Below, one piece after another: positions 18,048-27,332 of a stretch of DNA of 64,000 bases. Source of the stretch: Pycnococcus provasolii. Lineage: Eukaryota > Chlorophyta > Pseudoscourfieldiophyceae > Pseudoscourfieldiales. Every line of letters begins with the position of its first letter. Position 1 is the stretch's first letter. Location: the NCBI GenBank assembly GCA_049487715.1, contig CP150557.1:62001-126000 (forward strand), in the 5' to 3' direction. Below the pieces are notes generated by a model. The model had not been told where the DNA came from and ran no database searches. It saw only the letters and a list, made by a program, of their open reading frames with translations. The translations under genes and the position numbers were made by a program.

Positions 18048-18332
18048 ATGTCCGCCGATATGGACGCCTCTGCGGCCTCGTCTGCGGCATTCATCTCACC
18101 TTCAGGCGTTGATGTTGATGTTCCCGTCCCTATCGAACCACCTTCTCAGCCTGAGCAGGAGGCGGAGGTGGAGGCGGAGGAGGAGGATCATCAAGGAGAA
18201 GAAGATGTGCAAGGGCCACAAGACGCAACACATCAGGCTGAGGCTGAGGCTGAGGCTGAGGCTCAAGAGGACGCCTTTTCTTCTGCGAGTGCTCCTGCTC
18301 CAAAGGCTGAGAAGGAAAGTACAAAAGAATAA
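18048..18332 (+). CDS. Small acidic Ala/Glu-rich protein
   Basis: 94 residues with the start supported by a pyrimidine tract plus CAG acceptor just upstream. Composition is almost entirely Ala, Glu, Pro and Ser (AEAEAEAEAQEDAFSSASA); no domain. A second acidic Pro/Glu/Ala stretch lies in a different open frame at 18838-19122 and might be another exon, but I could not find a junction that keeps frame. The opposite strand also has a hydrophobic open frame over the same DNA (18130-18645). Only one may be real. Confidence 0.35.
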   Translation: MSADMDASAASSAAFISPSGVDVDVPVPIEPPSQPEQEAEVEAEEEDHQGEEDVQGPQDATHQAEAEAEAEAQEDAFSSASAPAPKAEKESTKE

Positions 18333-18645
18333 ATAATGTGCCGCTCGGAATCAAAAGGTCGCCCATCAGCGGTATATGGGAACCGCCGGACCAGAGAACC
18401 TTGCCTTGCCTCAGAAGAGGGTCGTACAAAGAAAGAGCAACGCTCTTCACAAACAAACCCATCCTTCTCACAAATACCAACATCACGCCGGCGACAAGAG
18501 AAGTGCCCGCGTACGTTAGCCCAAGAAGCGCGCCGAGAAGGCCGGCGTCGCACGAAATCAACAAACTCGTGCTCGCACCAGCCACGGGAAGCAACGCAGT
18601 CGTGTCAGGCGCGGTGGCACACGTCACGGACACGGCACTAGGCAT
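18130..18645 (-). CDS. Possible small membrane protein, antisense-overlapping
   Basis: 171 residues in the open frame. The first 120 look membrane-protein-like: LLISCDAGLLGALLGLTYAG, SLVAGVMLVFVRRMGLFVKS and LIPSGTLFILLYF. The last 50 (poly-Pro, Pro-Gln repeats) are the complement of the acidic repeats on the other strand and are unlikely to be real protein. Upstream, the frame is open back to a stop near 18799 and reads like a targeting peptide (RFLLGVAACALSSFLGEATA). The true start may therefore be an upstream exon, and a plastid or mitochondrial membrane location is possible. Confidence 0.3.
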   Translation of the reverse strand: MPSAVSVTCATAPDTTALLPVAGASTSLLISCDAGLLGALLGLTYAGTSLVAGVMLVFVRRMGLFVKSVALSLYDPLLRQGKVLWSGGSHIPLMGDLLIPSGTLFILLYFPSQPLEQEHSQKKRRPLEPQPQPQPQPDVLRLVALAHLLLLDDPPPPPPPPPPAQAEKVVR

Positions 18646-18837
18646 ACCGCTCGCGGCGCGTGCTGTCGCCTCGCCGAGGAAGCTCGAGAGCGCACACGCA
18701 GCTACGCCGAGGAGAAATCTAGGGTGGGACCCGAGAGTTGCAAAGCGCGGCGGACTCTTCGGAACGTATGGTGCTGGAGGTGGCGACGTCTCGCCGTGCG
18801 TAGACTATCTTGACGCTACTCAGCCGCACGTTCGACG

Positions 18838-19122
18838 CAGTGCATACACGCAACGGATGGACCGAGAAGGAAGTTGAGGTTGGCAAAGCTCGAGGCGAGG
18901 AAGAAGGTGTCAGCGCCTGCTGAGCCGGAGCCGGAGCCGGAGGAGAAGCAGGAGGAGCTCACGCCAGCTGCGGAAGAAGCTCCAGCACCTGCTGACGAGC
19001 CTGCGGAGGCACCTTCTGAGGCACCTGCGGAGGCACCTGCTGAGGCACCTGCTGAGCCAGAGCCAGAGCCGGAGGAGAAGCAGGAGCAGGAGGAGGCTGC
19101 CGCCGCCGCGGCTGACGTTTGA
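18838..19122 (+). other. Open Pro/Glu/Ala repeat frame without a clear start
   Basis: The plus-strand frame ends at the TGA at 19122 and encodes KLEARKKVSAPAEPEPEPEE followed by repeated EAPAEAP units. There is no ATG in the repetitive part. It may be a last exon of an acidic protein together with 18048-18332, or simply a GAG/GCC repeat. Another plus-strand open frame (18338-18877) overlaps upstream. Confidence 0.25.
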
Positions 19123-19191
19123 GGGAGAACTTCTTTTTTACTGTATAGTAGTGCAATACATCGATGGACTTTTGTTTGTTTGTTTTCCTAA

Positions 19192-20847
19192 CTAAGGCTT
19201 TGGCACAGGTCGATTCTCGTCGCCGCCGCTCGTGCGTACAGCCGGACTGAACGCCGACGGGATGTAGCGCGCATGCAGAGGAACCTCGAGACGAGCGAGA
19301 TCCTTTCGCATCTGCTCGCGCATCGTCGTCACCTCCGACGCCATCTGCGACAGCAGGTGCTCCTGCTCCGCGCACCGCTTAAATGCGCGCTTCACCTCGC
19401 GCCTCCGGCGAAGGCGTTCGTTCTTCTCTCGCAGCTTCGTCTCTGGGTCCGCCTCGAAGCACCACTTTGCAAACGCGCGTCGCAGGCATCCACCCTGGAA
19501 AAATTCCACAGCCTTGTAGCTGAGCGTCTGCAGCCTCGCAAGCTCGCGCATTCGGAATGCCCACGCTTCCCACGCACTCGCAAGGCGCGCTTGCGTGATT
19601 CGCTTGATGACGCGTATGCCAACCAACTTAAGTTGCTTCTGGTGTGTAACGCCGTCCACGAATCCTCCGAATGCGATCGCGAGCTTGCGCTTCAGCAGCT
19701 TGGTGACGGCGTAGCGTCCCATGCGCTGTGCATTGACGCGATCCTCGCGCGCCGTCTTCCACCTGCGAAATGCCGAGTACTCGCGTATGCGCATCATTCT
19801 CACCACCGCGCGTTCTCCGGACCTTCGCAGGCGCCTCGCGTTGACGAGCGCCTCGTACCACGCCGCATACGCGCGTGCCATCTTGACGTTGAGCAGTCGC
19901 AGAATGACGCGCCTGGCTGTCGCACGTCGTCTGCGCTCGTCTTCGGCGCTCGTCACCCAAGAAAGGAACGCGGAGTACACCTTGGCGTTCATCATTCGCT
20001 TCGCAAGCCTCTTGACACGCGAAATGCGCTTCGTGTGCCAGAGCCAGAATCGCAGCGACCGTGCCATTCGCGCGCCGTGTATGCTGATCATGCACCTTCG
20101 GAACCTTCGCTTGAGCTTGGTGCGGTACGACCACTCGTCCCAGCTGACGCGCACGCGCCTTCTTGCGATTCGCCTTGCGACGTGGAGGGCACACTTCAGC
20201 TGCAGCCTTCGGTACAGCGCGGCCATTTCCAGTGCTTCCGATCGGCTTCTATCGAGTTCTCGCTTCCACAGCGTTTCGTTTTGGTGAGGGCAGCACGCGT
20301 TGAAGTGTCCGTACGTGTGTTTGTTGTTGTGCTTAGCGCATACGACGTCGTGCGTGGGTGGTCGTGACGAGGTTGGCGGTGCAAAAGACGACGTGAACGA
20401 GGAGCGTGGTTCGCAGGCGTGCTCCTCGTTCGCTTTGTCCTGCTTGAGAATCGGCTGGTGCTTTGGGTTGTTGATGAGGATGTGTCCCGCGGCGATTTTC
20501 CCGAGTTCCTCCGCAAAGTCGTGCACGTCGTCGACGACGTCAATTGCGTTTCTGAGCGTTTGCGTGACTTGCACCTTATTATTATCTGACACTGAGTTGT
20601 TACTCCTGCTTGTGTGCATGTTTAAGAGTCTCTGGTTGAACGAAGACGACCCGGAGTGGCCGCCGGCCGCTCCCCCAGACGCCCCAGAGGAGGAGGACTT
20701 CTTCTTCTTAAGGCCGGCAACCCCCGAGGAAGCGTGAGCTGATCCTGCGCCTGAGGAGGAGGCCGCTGCCGCGAGGAGCGATATGGCCGCGGCGGACGCT
20801 GCGCGTTCCTTGGCCTTCGCGGGAGGGGACATTTTCGCCACGGGCAT
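19192..20847 (-). CDS. Sfi1-like centrin-binding repeat protein
   Basis: 551 residues. After a Lys/Ser/Ala-rich N-terminus, residues about 200-490 consist of degenerate units of roughly 30-40 residues with an aromatic-Trp end: SFLSWV-type (SAFLSWVTSAEDERRRRATA), AYAAWYEALVNARRLRRSGE, SAFRRWKTAREDRVNAQRMG, SAWEAWAFRMRELARLQTLS and RRAFAKWCFEADPETKLREK. This A-x-x-x-W plus basic-helix pattern is that of Sfi1/centrin-binding repeats, which line centrin along basal-body, centrosome or spindle-pole fibres. A Cys/His pair pattern near residues 165-190 (CAKHNNKHTYGHFNACCPHQ) could be a small zinc site. The C-terminus is a short coiled coil. Basal-body association is inferred from the family. Confidence 0.7.
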   Translation of the reverse strand: MPVAKMSPPAKAKERAASAAAISLLAAAASSSGAGSAHASSGVAGLKKKKSSSSGASGGAAGGHSGSSSFNQRLLNMHTSRSNNSVSDNNKVQVTQTLRNAIDVVDDVHDFAEELGKIAAGHILINNPKHQPILKQDKANEEHACEPRSSFTSSFAPPTSSRPPTHDVVCAKHNNKHTYGHFNACCPHQNETLWKRELDRSRSEALEMAALYRRLQLKCALHVARRIARRRVRVSWDEWSYRTKLKRRFRRCMISIHGARMARSLRFWLWHTKRISRVKRLAKRMMNAKVYSAFLSWVTSAEDERRRRATARRVILRLLNVKMARAYAAWYEALVNARRLRRSGERAVVRMMRIREYSAFRRWKTAREDRVNAQRMGRYAVTKLLKRKLAIAFGGFVDGVTHQKQLKLVGIRVIKRITQARLASAWEAWAFRMRELARLQTLSYKAVEFFQGGCLRRAFAKWCFEADPETKLREKNERLRRRREVKRAFKRCAEQEHLLSQMASEVTTMREQMRKDLARLEVPLHARYIPSAFSPAVRTSGGDENRPVPKP

Positions 20848-21843
20848 GTCTGTCTGCAGGTGATGGATGAGAGGGGTGAGCGTGCGGGTGAGGAGGGCCT
20901 CGGAGGGGGAGGTTGACCACGGACGGAAGTCGTTGTTAACTTTTCACTGAGACTATTGAAACTATTGGCGTTTCGGGGTTCGGGTCAAGCATCAAGGTCG
21001 GCTGGGGGTTTACCTTAAGGTTATGCGTTTCGGGGTGAGTTCAACTCCGTTCAAGGAGGTAAAGGTAAGTTTCTCGCCTTGCATGGCGCCCACCCAGGCT
21101 GCCAGGGACAAGAGAATTGGAGGAGGGACCGTCGCCCGTCGGGGGATGAATTAAGGACCTGCAGGCAATTCGTGGGATCCCCCCGCGGGGGGCAGCCGGG
21201 GGGAGACTTGGAGAAGCCGAGAAGGATGTTGTGTGAAGTGTGAACTGTACAGGACAGGGAGAGAGCACCTTCGAAGAGTCGAAGGTGCGCGCCACAGACA
21301 CAAACAACAAAGAGGAAAAATAAGGAAACAGGGACCAGCCGACGAAAAGCACGAAAAAAACTCAAAAAAGCAAGCAAGCAAGCCGAAGAAAAAAGCGAAC
21401 CAAGCCAACTGCCAAGTGCCAAGAAAGAACGTAATAATGACGAAGGCCAAGGCCAACTTGCCAAGACGAAGACGAAGGGCTGAAGGAAGGGGACCCAAAG
21501 GGAAAAAAGACAAAGAGGCGAGAAAAAGATGCCCGCGGGGGGGAGGGAAAGGGAAAAGTCCAGACCGAAAGGAAACGAAATCCCTGGAAGCCTGGGGAAG
21601 GGAAAGGTTGAAAGGGGAAGGCTCCACATGGCAAATGGGGATACCGGTTTCCACCGACCATCTGCACCTGCCTTCCGCGGCCTTCCTTCCTTCCTGACCC
21701 GCAATCCCTTGGCTGTCGTTGAGGGCCCCCCCCGCCCCGCCGCCGGTCCTCGCCGATCGGGATCACTTCGATCGGATCGTCGCTCCCGATCGCTTTATCA
21801 TCCGTTCATTCTTCATTCTTCCCATTCATTCATTTTAACAATC
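20848..21843. other. Gene-free, strand-asymmetric purine-rich region
   Basis: From about 21230 to 21640 the plus strand is strongly purine-rich (GAAGAAAAAAGCGAAC-like), which produces long open frames on both strands with no protein-like composition (Ser/Phe/Leu/Pro-rich on the minus strand). I regard these as artefacts. Pyrimidine-rich DNA with a CATTCATT series precedes the ATG at 21844. Confidence 0.45.
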
Positions 21844-22729
21844 ATGGCGTCCGCAATGTGCACAGTTGAGAAAACCTCCTCGGGCCGCGAGTACAAGGTC
21901 AAGGATATTAACGAGGCGGACTTCGGTATGTTCTTTGCTTTGTTTCCTTGTTGTGCTTTTGTTTGTGCTTTTGCTTTTGTTTGATCATCATAATCTGGTC
22001 TGGTCTGGTTCCCTTCTTCTTTCAGGTTCACTCACTCCTTCACATCACCACCACCCCAACAACAACAACAACAACACGATCAATGCAGGCCGCATGGAGC
22101 TCGACATCGCCGAGGTGGAGATGCCCGGACTCATGGCGTGCCGCACGGAGTTCGGAGCGAACCAGCCCCTCGCCGGTGCCAACATCTCCGGATCGCTCCA
22201 CATGACCATCCAGACGGCCGTGCTCATCGAGACGCTCACCGCGCTCGGCGCCAAGGTGCGCTGGTGCTCGTGCAACATCTTCAGCACGCAGGACCACGCC
22301 GCCGCCGCGTGCGCGCGCGACTCCTGCGCCGTCTTCGCCTGGAAGGGCGAGACGCTCGAGGAGTACTGGTGGTGCACGGAGCGCATGCTCGACTGGAAGG
22401 CTGACGGAGGTGGCCCGGACATCATCGTCGACGACGGTGGTGACGCCACGCTCCTCATCCACGAGGGATACAAGGCGGAGCTCGAGTTCGCCAAGAGCGG
22501 TGCGATCCCCGACCCGACCTCGACGTCCAACCCGGAGTTCAAGATCGTCCTGCAGATCATCAAGGACGGCCTCAACGCCGGCATCACCTCGCGCTGGCAG
22601 GACATTGCCAAGCGCTGCGTTGGCGTGTCCGAGGAGACGACGACGGGCGTCAAGCGTCTCTATGAGATGCAGGACGAGGGCATCCTCCTCTTCCCGGCCA
22701 TCAACGTCAACGACTCCGTCACGAAGTCG

Positions 22730-22764
<35 letters not shown>

Positions 22765-23476
22765 CCCCGACGGCATCATGCGTGCCACGGACGTGATGAT
22801 TGCCGGAAAGTCCGCCTGGATTGGCGGATTCGGTGACGTCGGCAAGGGCTCCGCCGCCGCGATGAAGGCTGCGGGCGCGCGCGTGTTCATCTCCGAGATT
22901 GACCCCATCTGCGCCCTGCAGGCGTGCATGGAGGGATACACCGTGTGCCCCATCGAGGACGTCGTCGAGTGGTGCGACATCTTCGTCACCACGACGGGTA
23001 ACAAGGACATCATCATGGTGGACTCCATGAAGAAGATGAAGAACAACGCCATCGTCGGAAACATCGGCCACTTCGATAACGAGATTGACATGGCTGGCCT
23101 CGAGTCGTACCCGGGCATCAAGCGCATCACAATCAAGCCGCAGTGCGACCGCTTCGTGTTCCCCGACGGACACGGCGTCATCGTGCTCGCCGAGGGACGT
23201 CTGCTCAACCTTGGCTGCGCCACGGGACACCCGTCGTTCGTCATGTCGTGCTCGTTCACGAACCAGTGCATCGCCCAGCTCGAGCTCTGGAACGAGCGCA
23301 AGACGAACAAGTACGACAAGAAGGTCTACATCCTGCCGAAGCACCTCGACGAGAAGGTGGCTGCGCTCCACCTGCCGAAGCTCGGCGCCAAGCTCACGAA
23401 GCTTACCTCGGACCAGGCCGAGTACATCCACGTCTCGGTCAACGGACCCTTCAAGCCGCCGCACTACCGCTACTAA
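21844..23476 (+). CDS. AHCY: Adenosylhomocysteinase (S-adenosyl-L-homocysteine hydrolase)
   Basis: Exon 1 is 21844-21925, the intron 21926-22088 (GTATG...GCAG, 163 bp, phase 1), exon 2 22089-23476; 489 residues. The junction rebuilds [17 protein letters not shown]. Family hallmarks: [20 protein letters not shown], the NAD-binding [40 protein letters not shown], and the C-terminal [13 protein letters not shown] and PFKPPHYRY. The roughly 40-residue insertion after the [10 protein letters not shown] stretch is present, as in plant and many protist enzymes. It hydrolyses S-adenosylhomocysteine to adenosine and homocysteine in the cytosol, sustaining all SAM-dependent methylation. Codon use is strongly biased to C and G in third positions, as expected for a highly expressed gene. 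Very strong assignment. Confidence 0.98.
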
Positions 23477-23724
23477 GCAGTTACGCTCATCCATCAAGAT
23501 GGGGGTGTGCTTGCGCAAATCAGCGGCACGCGCATTTGTCGCGCCGCAACTGATTAGAAATTGATAAATCCGATACAATTACATACTAGAGTAATCCAAA
23601 AAGTCACGTGACTTGAAAAGAAGTATATTGAACTACACAAGACATTTTCCGAAAACATTTCCTTCCTCTTACATCACGGGAACAAAAAACCAAAACATAG
23701 CAACAATCGTATTCGTGTTCGTGT

Positions 23725-25794
23725 TCAAGGCGCTGCTGCATTGCACCTCCTCGCATGCACTCCATTGAAGCACAATCCGCGTAGGTTCCAGCAAGCACCG
23801 TTCGCGTCAGGCTGCACATTCCCATCGACGTCACGCGCACGTACCCGCAGAACAATCTCACCCTCGCCGCCCTTCGACGGCGCCGCCGGTAGTGGTACAC
23901 GCGTGCGCCACGTCGTCCAGCTGAACGATCCTCCTCTCATGTCTTGGTCAGCGTCTCGCCTCACCTCCTCAGCTTGATGCCATACGCCATCAGAGCCGAT
24001 GCTCACCTCGACGTAGGCGATGCCTCGTCCGCTCCCCGCGTGTGCCCATCCGGAGACTTCGACCGTGCCGTCTTCCGACGGCGATACCGTCGCACCCTCA
24101 GGCGGCCAAATGATCGCACTGGAAACGGGAGTTCCGTTCAATGCAGGCATGGCTGAAAAGTCAGCATCGGCGCGCGTTCGCACTGATCCAGGTAAAATGC
24201 GGTAGTCATTCTGTTGCCAAAAGCTTGGACTCTCGTCGTCCGCAACCTCGATGCGCTCGACCCACTTCACCCACCGTGCGCCCGTACAGCCTGGAACGAT
24301 GATTCGTAGCGGATAGCCGTGCTCCATGCTAAGTGGTTCGCCGTTCATGCGAAACGCCACCAGCACCTCACGATTGACATCAAGAGCATGTCGCAGTGGA
24401 ATGCTCGCTCCGTAGAATCCAGTCTCGTCTTTCCAGTCGCCGACGCGAGGGACGTCTGCTCCTGCAAATTGCACGTGTCGTTCGTAGCCGTCGTTCGTCG
24501 TCACCATCTTCTTCTCGGGCACAACCCCAGCTGCTCGAAGCACATCGGCGAGCAAAACACCCTCCCACTCGACGTTCGCAATCGCGCCTTGCTTCCATGG
24601 CAAGCCTTGTGGATCTGGCAGTTCAAGTTCCCTTGCTTCACGCTGCGCTTCGGAACGACGATTCCCCGAGCACTGGAGTACGGCTTTGACGCGATGGCGC
24701 CTAAATTTGGATTCGTCCATAAGATCTGCAACGTCGAATCGACATTCGCCGACTGCTATTGAAGTTGGACCTCCACCGACGGGAACGGGCAAGTGATGCC
24801 TCACGTACACGGCGTCGTTGGGCGTAACGAATGCAAGTCGATGCGACGCCGGATCGTCGTCTATGTCATGCTGCTGCAGCAGCAGAGATTCCGCGCGCGC
24901 CTCGGCATTGAATGGCTTGTAGCTGTGCACGAGCAGTTTCTCCTCGACGTTCCCTCTCTTCGGATCGTTGGCGAACGGGTCGCTCTCAAGCTCCTGTGCA
25001 AGCTCCTCTTGAAGCTTAGCGACGTCGCTCGTCGACAGGCGCCCAACCGCGAGTTCGTCGAGCACAGCTCGAACACCTGGCGCGCTGTGCTGCGCATACA
25101 TCTTCCAGAACGGCTCGACAGCGCCACCGGCGGCTCTTAGGATTCGCCTCGCACCACCTGGATGGTTTTTGATGAACTCGCCTATGTCGTACACGACGTC
25201 GTCGTGCGTGATGAGAATTCGGTGTTTCGATCCAACGTCCGTGGGAACGACGTCGGTGTCCTCCGCCTCGAGCCTTGCGAGCAGAGTTATTGCGACTGCG
25301 CGAGATGCGCGCACTTCGTCGAGAGAAATGGTTGGTAGATGACTACTGCTACTACTACGAGGTGGTGATGTTGTAGAATCCGGTGCGTCGTCGTCGTTGC
25401 TGCTGAGAGAATCAGCTTTTGCCGTTGCACTACTGCCATCGTCATCACCCCTCCTGCTGGTGACGAATGGCATGTGTCCCGCATTCCACCACAGGTATGC
25501 ACTTGTTGCTGTGATAGTTGTCGCCGCAAAGTAGAAGTACCTCGAAGCGAGCGTGTTAATACTTATAACTGTATACTTATCGTGCTGCTCGTGGTGACGG
25601 CGAGCCCGTGTTGATGCAGCGGCAGTGGCATCAGCGGAAGTAGTGGTGGCCGTGGTGGTGTGAAGACGACGACATGACGACAACGACGAGTCAGCACCAC
25701 ATGCGTAGTAGTAGTATGATGATGCTAATGATGCTGAGTATCGTCGCAGCGTGAACATTGGAACAACGCACTTCGTCGTCAACGACATCGCCAT
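23725..25794 (-). CDS. SUOX: Sulfite oxidase, cytochrome b5-containing, probably mitochondrial
   Basis: About 689 residues from the Met at 25794; the frame is open to 26022. The N-terminus is basic and Ser/Tyr-rich, then a hydrophobic segment near residues 90-105, consistent with mitochondrial import and membrane tethering. The cytochrome b5 domain carries its heme ligands in FIKNHPGGARRILRAAGGAV (His near residue 211) and MYAQHSAPGV. The molybdopterin domain has the Mo-coordinating Cys in VLQCSGNRRSEAQRE (near residue 374), then VGDWKDETGFYGASIPLRHA, MEHGYPLRIIVPGCTGARWV and the dimerisation domain (VSGWAHAGSGRGIAYVEVSI). It oxidises sulfite to sulfate and passes electrons to cytochrome c. 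Land-plant sulfite oxidase lacks the heme domain, so this is the animal-type architecture. Confidence 0.95.
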   Translation of the reverse strand: MAMSLTTKCVVPMFTLRRYSASLASSYYYYACGADSSLSSCRRLHTTTATTTSADATAAASTRARRHHEQHDKYTVISINTLASRYFYFAATTITATSAYLWWNAGHMPFVTSRRGDDDGSSATAKADSLSSNDDDAPDSTTSPPRSSSSSHLPTISLDEVRASRAVAITLLARLEAEDTDVVPTDVGSKHRILITHDDVVYDIGEFIKNHPGGARRILRAAGGAVEPFWKMYAQHSAPGVRAVLDELAVGRLSTSDVAKLQEELAQELESDPFANDPKRGNVEEKLLVHSYKPFNAEARAESLLLQQHDIDDDPASHRLAFVTPNDAVYVRHHLPVPVGGGPTSIAVGECRFDVADLMDESKFRRHRVKAVLQCSGNRRSEAQREARELELPDPQGLPWKQGAIANVEWEGVLLADVLRAAGVVPEKKMVTTNDGYERHVQFAGADVPRVGDWKDETGFYGASIPLRHALDVNREVLVAFRMNGEPLSMEHGYPLRIIVPGCTGARWVKWVERIEVADDESPSFWQQNDYRILPGSVRTRADADFSAMPALNGTPVSSAIIWPPEGATVSPSEDGTVEVSGWAHAGSGRGIAYVEVSIGSDGVWHQAEEVRRDADQDMRGGSFSWTTWRTRVPLPAAPSKGGEGEIVLRVRARDVDGNVQPDANGACWNLRGLCFNGVHARRCNAAAP

Positions 25795-26050
25795 ACATAA
25801 CAGTTTAGTCACAAAAGTAAAAATCAAACCGGTCTTTCTCCGACGTTTCGACCACACTAAGGGGATACTCACTCGGGGTGGAATTTGGATGGGCCTGGCG
25901 CTGGAGAGCCAGAAACCCCAATCCCTCCCTCCGTGCAGATCCGTCCTGACTCCTGACATTCCTTTCACGTGGCGACGCGCGCGTGCTGCGCGTGCTAACA
26001 CGTCCGCACATGCGCAACACATTGATTGACCGGCGTGACGTGAGTCGCGG

Positions 26051-26122
26051 TGACACTAAGTCACTAAGACACTAAGTCACTAAGACACTAAGTCACTAAG
26101 TCACACTGAGTCGCGGTGACAC
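26051..26122. repeat. Tandem CACTAAGT repeats between 16-bp direct repeats
   Basis: About three and a half 16-bp units (GACACTAAGTCACTAA). A perfect 16-bp direct repeat TGAGTCGCGGTGACAC lies at each end (26041-26056 and 26107-26122). It lies upstream of the sulfite oxidase gene and downstream of the hydrolase gene, both on the minus strand. Confidence 0.8.
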
Positions 26123-26258
26123 CTTCCGCATCGCCTCGCCCATTGCTGGCTGCTCCCACGCATCGCGGCGCTCTTGACGTTGAGCCGCCTTCAAAGCAAA
26201 CGCGCACGAGATTTGTCTTCGAGACAAAAACGGCGCAAACCACGACGCGTGTTGGCGG

Positions 26259-27332
26259 TCAGCGGTGCATCGCCTGCGGGGCCTCGACTCCACTGCACTC
26301 AAAGCCGGAGGCTATGTCGGGACGAATGACGAGCTGCGACCGCACGCTCTCGTGGCCCAGTAGGAAGAGGCGCAACCACGCAAGTGCCATCCCGCCGATG
26401 GCGCCCCGCGGCGCGTGGTCTGCGGCGTGGCCGCTTGGCCCATCCAATGTTCCACCTGAAAATGGCACGCACCAATGTGCAGGAGGGCAGCAAAGCTGAC
26501 AAGCGAAACTGGACATGAAGTTGCAAAACATGTCGACGCCGGCGCCTGCCTCCAGCCCATGTTGGTTGCCACCCGATGGGCCATTGGCCACGTAGTGATC
26601 CCCGCCCGTCACTTCGACGATGAGCTTGGTAGCCGTCGTCTGGTGGTACTGGGGCCATGCCTGCGTCTTGGGGTTAGCGTCCCAAGAATCCTTCTCGCCA
26701 CAGATGATGAGCACAGGCACCGAGGACGCGCGCTGCTCAGTTGGAAACGAAAGTCTCTCTGCCGTTGGACTCAGTTCGCCCTCGTTCGGACAGAGCGCGA
26801 TGACGCACTTGAGAGTCTGGTCGCTCAGGCCCGCCATCTGTGCGCCGCCGCCTCCTAAGGAGTATCCCTGCACGGCGCGTCGCTCGACGGCGAGGCGCCC
26901 TTGCACAGCGGAGCCTTCACGCTCGTGCTCGGACTGCAGCGCCACGCTTGCATCGAGGAGCGCCCGGCAACGAGCGGCTGGCGAGTCATGCCATGGCGTA
27001 GGCGTGCCAATGGTCATAGCCACAATGCCGTGCGAGGCGTAAAACGGACCCCAGGCGGCCATAGCATGCTCGCCACATCCCCAGCCGCCGACGATGACGA
27101 CTGAAGGCAATAGAGGAGGCAACCCGTCGCCCGTTGGGTAGTAGATCGTCGCAGAGCTGAAGTTCGCATTGCAGAGGTGCTTTGCGCTCTGCGTGCCGGT
27201 CGCGTGCGTGCCCAGGGCGCAGGAGGAGGGTCCAAATGAAAGCGCAGGCGCAGGCATCATCGCAGGTACTGTACACCTTAAGAACACCGTAGAAATAACT
27301 ACAGGAACCTTAAGAAGTACTAAACTTACCAA
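26259..27332 (-). CDS. Alpha/beta hydrolase resembling bacterial cutinase/PETase-type polyesterases
   Basis: 357 residues with a hydrophobic N-terminus (VSLVLLKVPVVISTVFLRC), likely a signal peptide. The fold follows the dienelactone-hydrolase/cutinase type: SVVIVGGWGCGEHAMAAW, GPFYASHGIVAMTIGTPTPW, the nucleophile elbow GYSLGGGGAQMAG (Ser about 158), an Asp in LIICGEKDSWDAN and a His in VTGGDHYVANGP, ending ALAWLRLFLLGHE. Order, spacing and the W-x-x-P-x-x-A-S-H-G and A-W-L-x-x-F segments match the secreted bacterial cutinase/PET-hydrolase family. A Cys-rich insertion (CNFMSSFACQLCCPPAHWC) lies between the His and the last helix. Likely an ester hydrolase acting outside the cell or in a vacuole; substrate unknown. 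The family's bacterial distribution suggests possible lateral transfer. Confidence 0.7.
   Translation of the reverse strand: MVSLVLLKVPVVISTVFLRCTVPAMMPAPALSFGPSSCALGTHATGTQSAKHLCNANFSSATIYYPTGDGLPPLLPSVVIVGGWGCGEHAMAAWGPFYASHGIVAMTIGTPTPWHDSPAARCRALLDASVALQSEHEREGSAVQGRLAVERRAVQGYSLGGGGAQMAGLSDQTLKCVIALCPNEGELSPTAERLSFPTEQRASSVPVLIICGEKDSWDANPKTQAWPQYHQTTATKLIVEVTGGDHYVANGPSGGNQHGLEAGAGVDMFCNFMSSFACQLCCPPAHWCVPFSGGTLDGPSGHAADHAPRGAIGGMALAWLRLFLLGHESVRSQLVIRPDIASGFECSGVEAPQAMHR

Noticed and set aside
21051-21704. 217-codon minus-strand open frame with many Phe, Ser and Leu residues
   Set aside because: It is the complement of a purine-rich tract, has no domain or consistent codon pattern, and two other frames are open over the same DNA.
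22040-23578. 512-codon minus-strand open frame opposite adenosylhomocysteinase
   Set aside because: It is antisense to an unmistakable conserved enzyme with strong GC third-position bias, which keeps the opposite frame open by chance.
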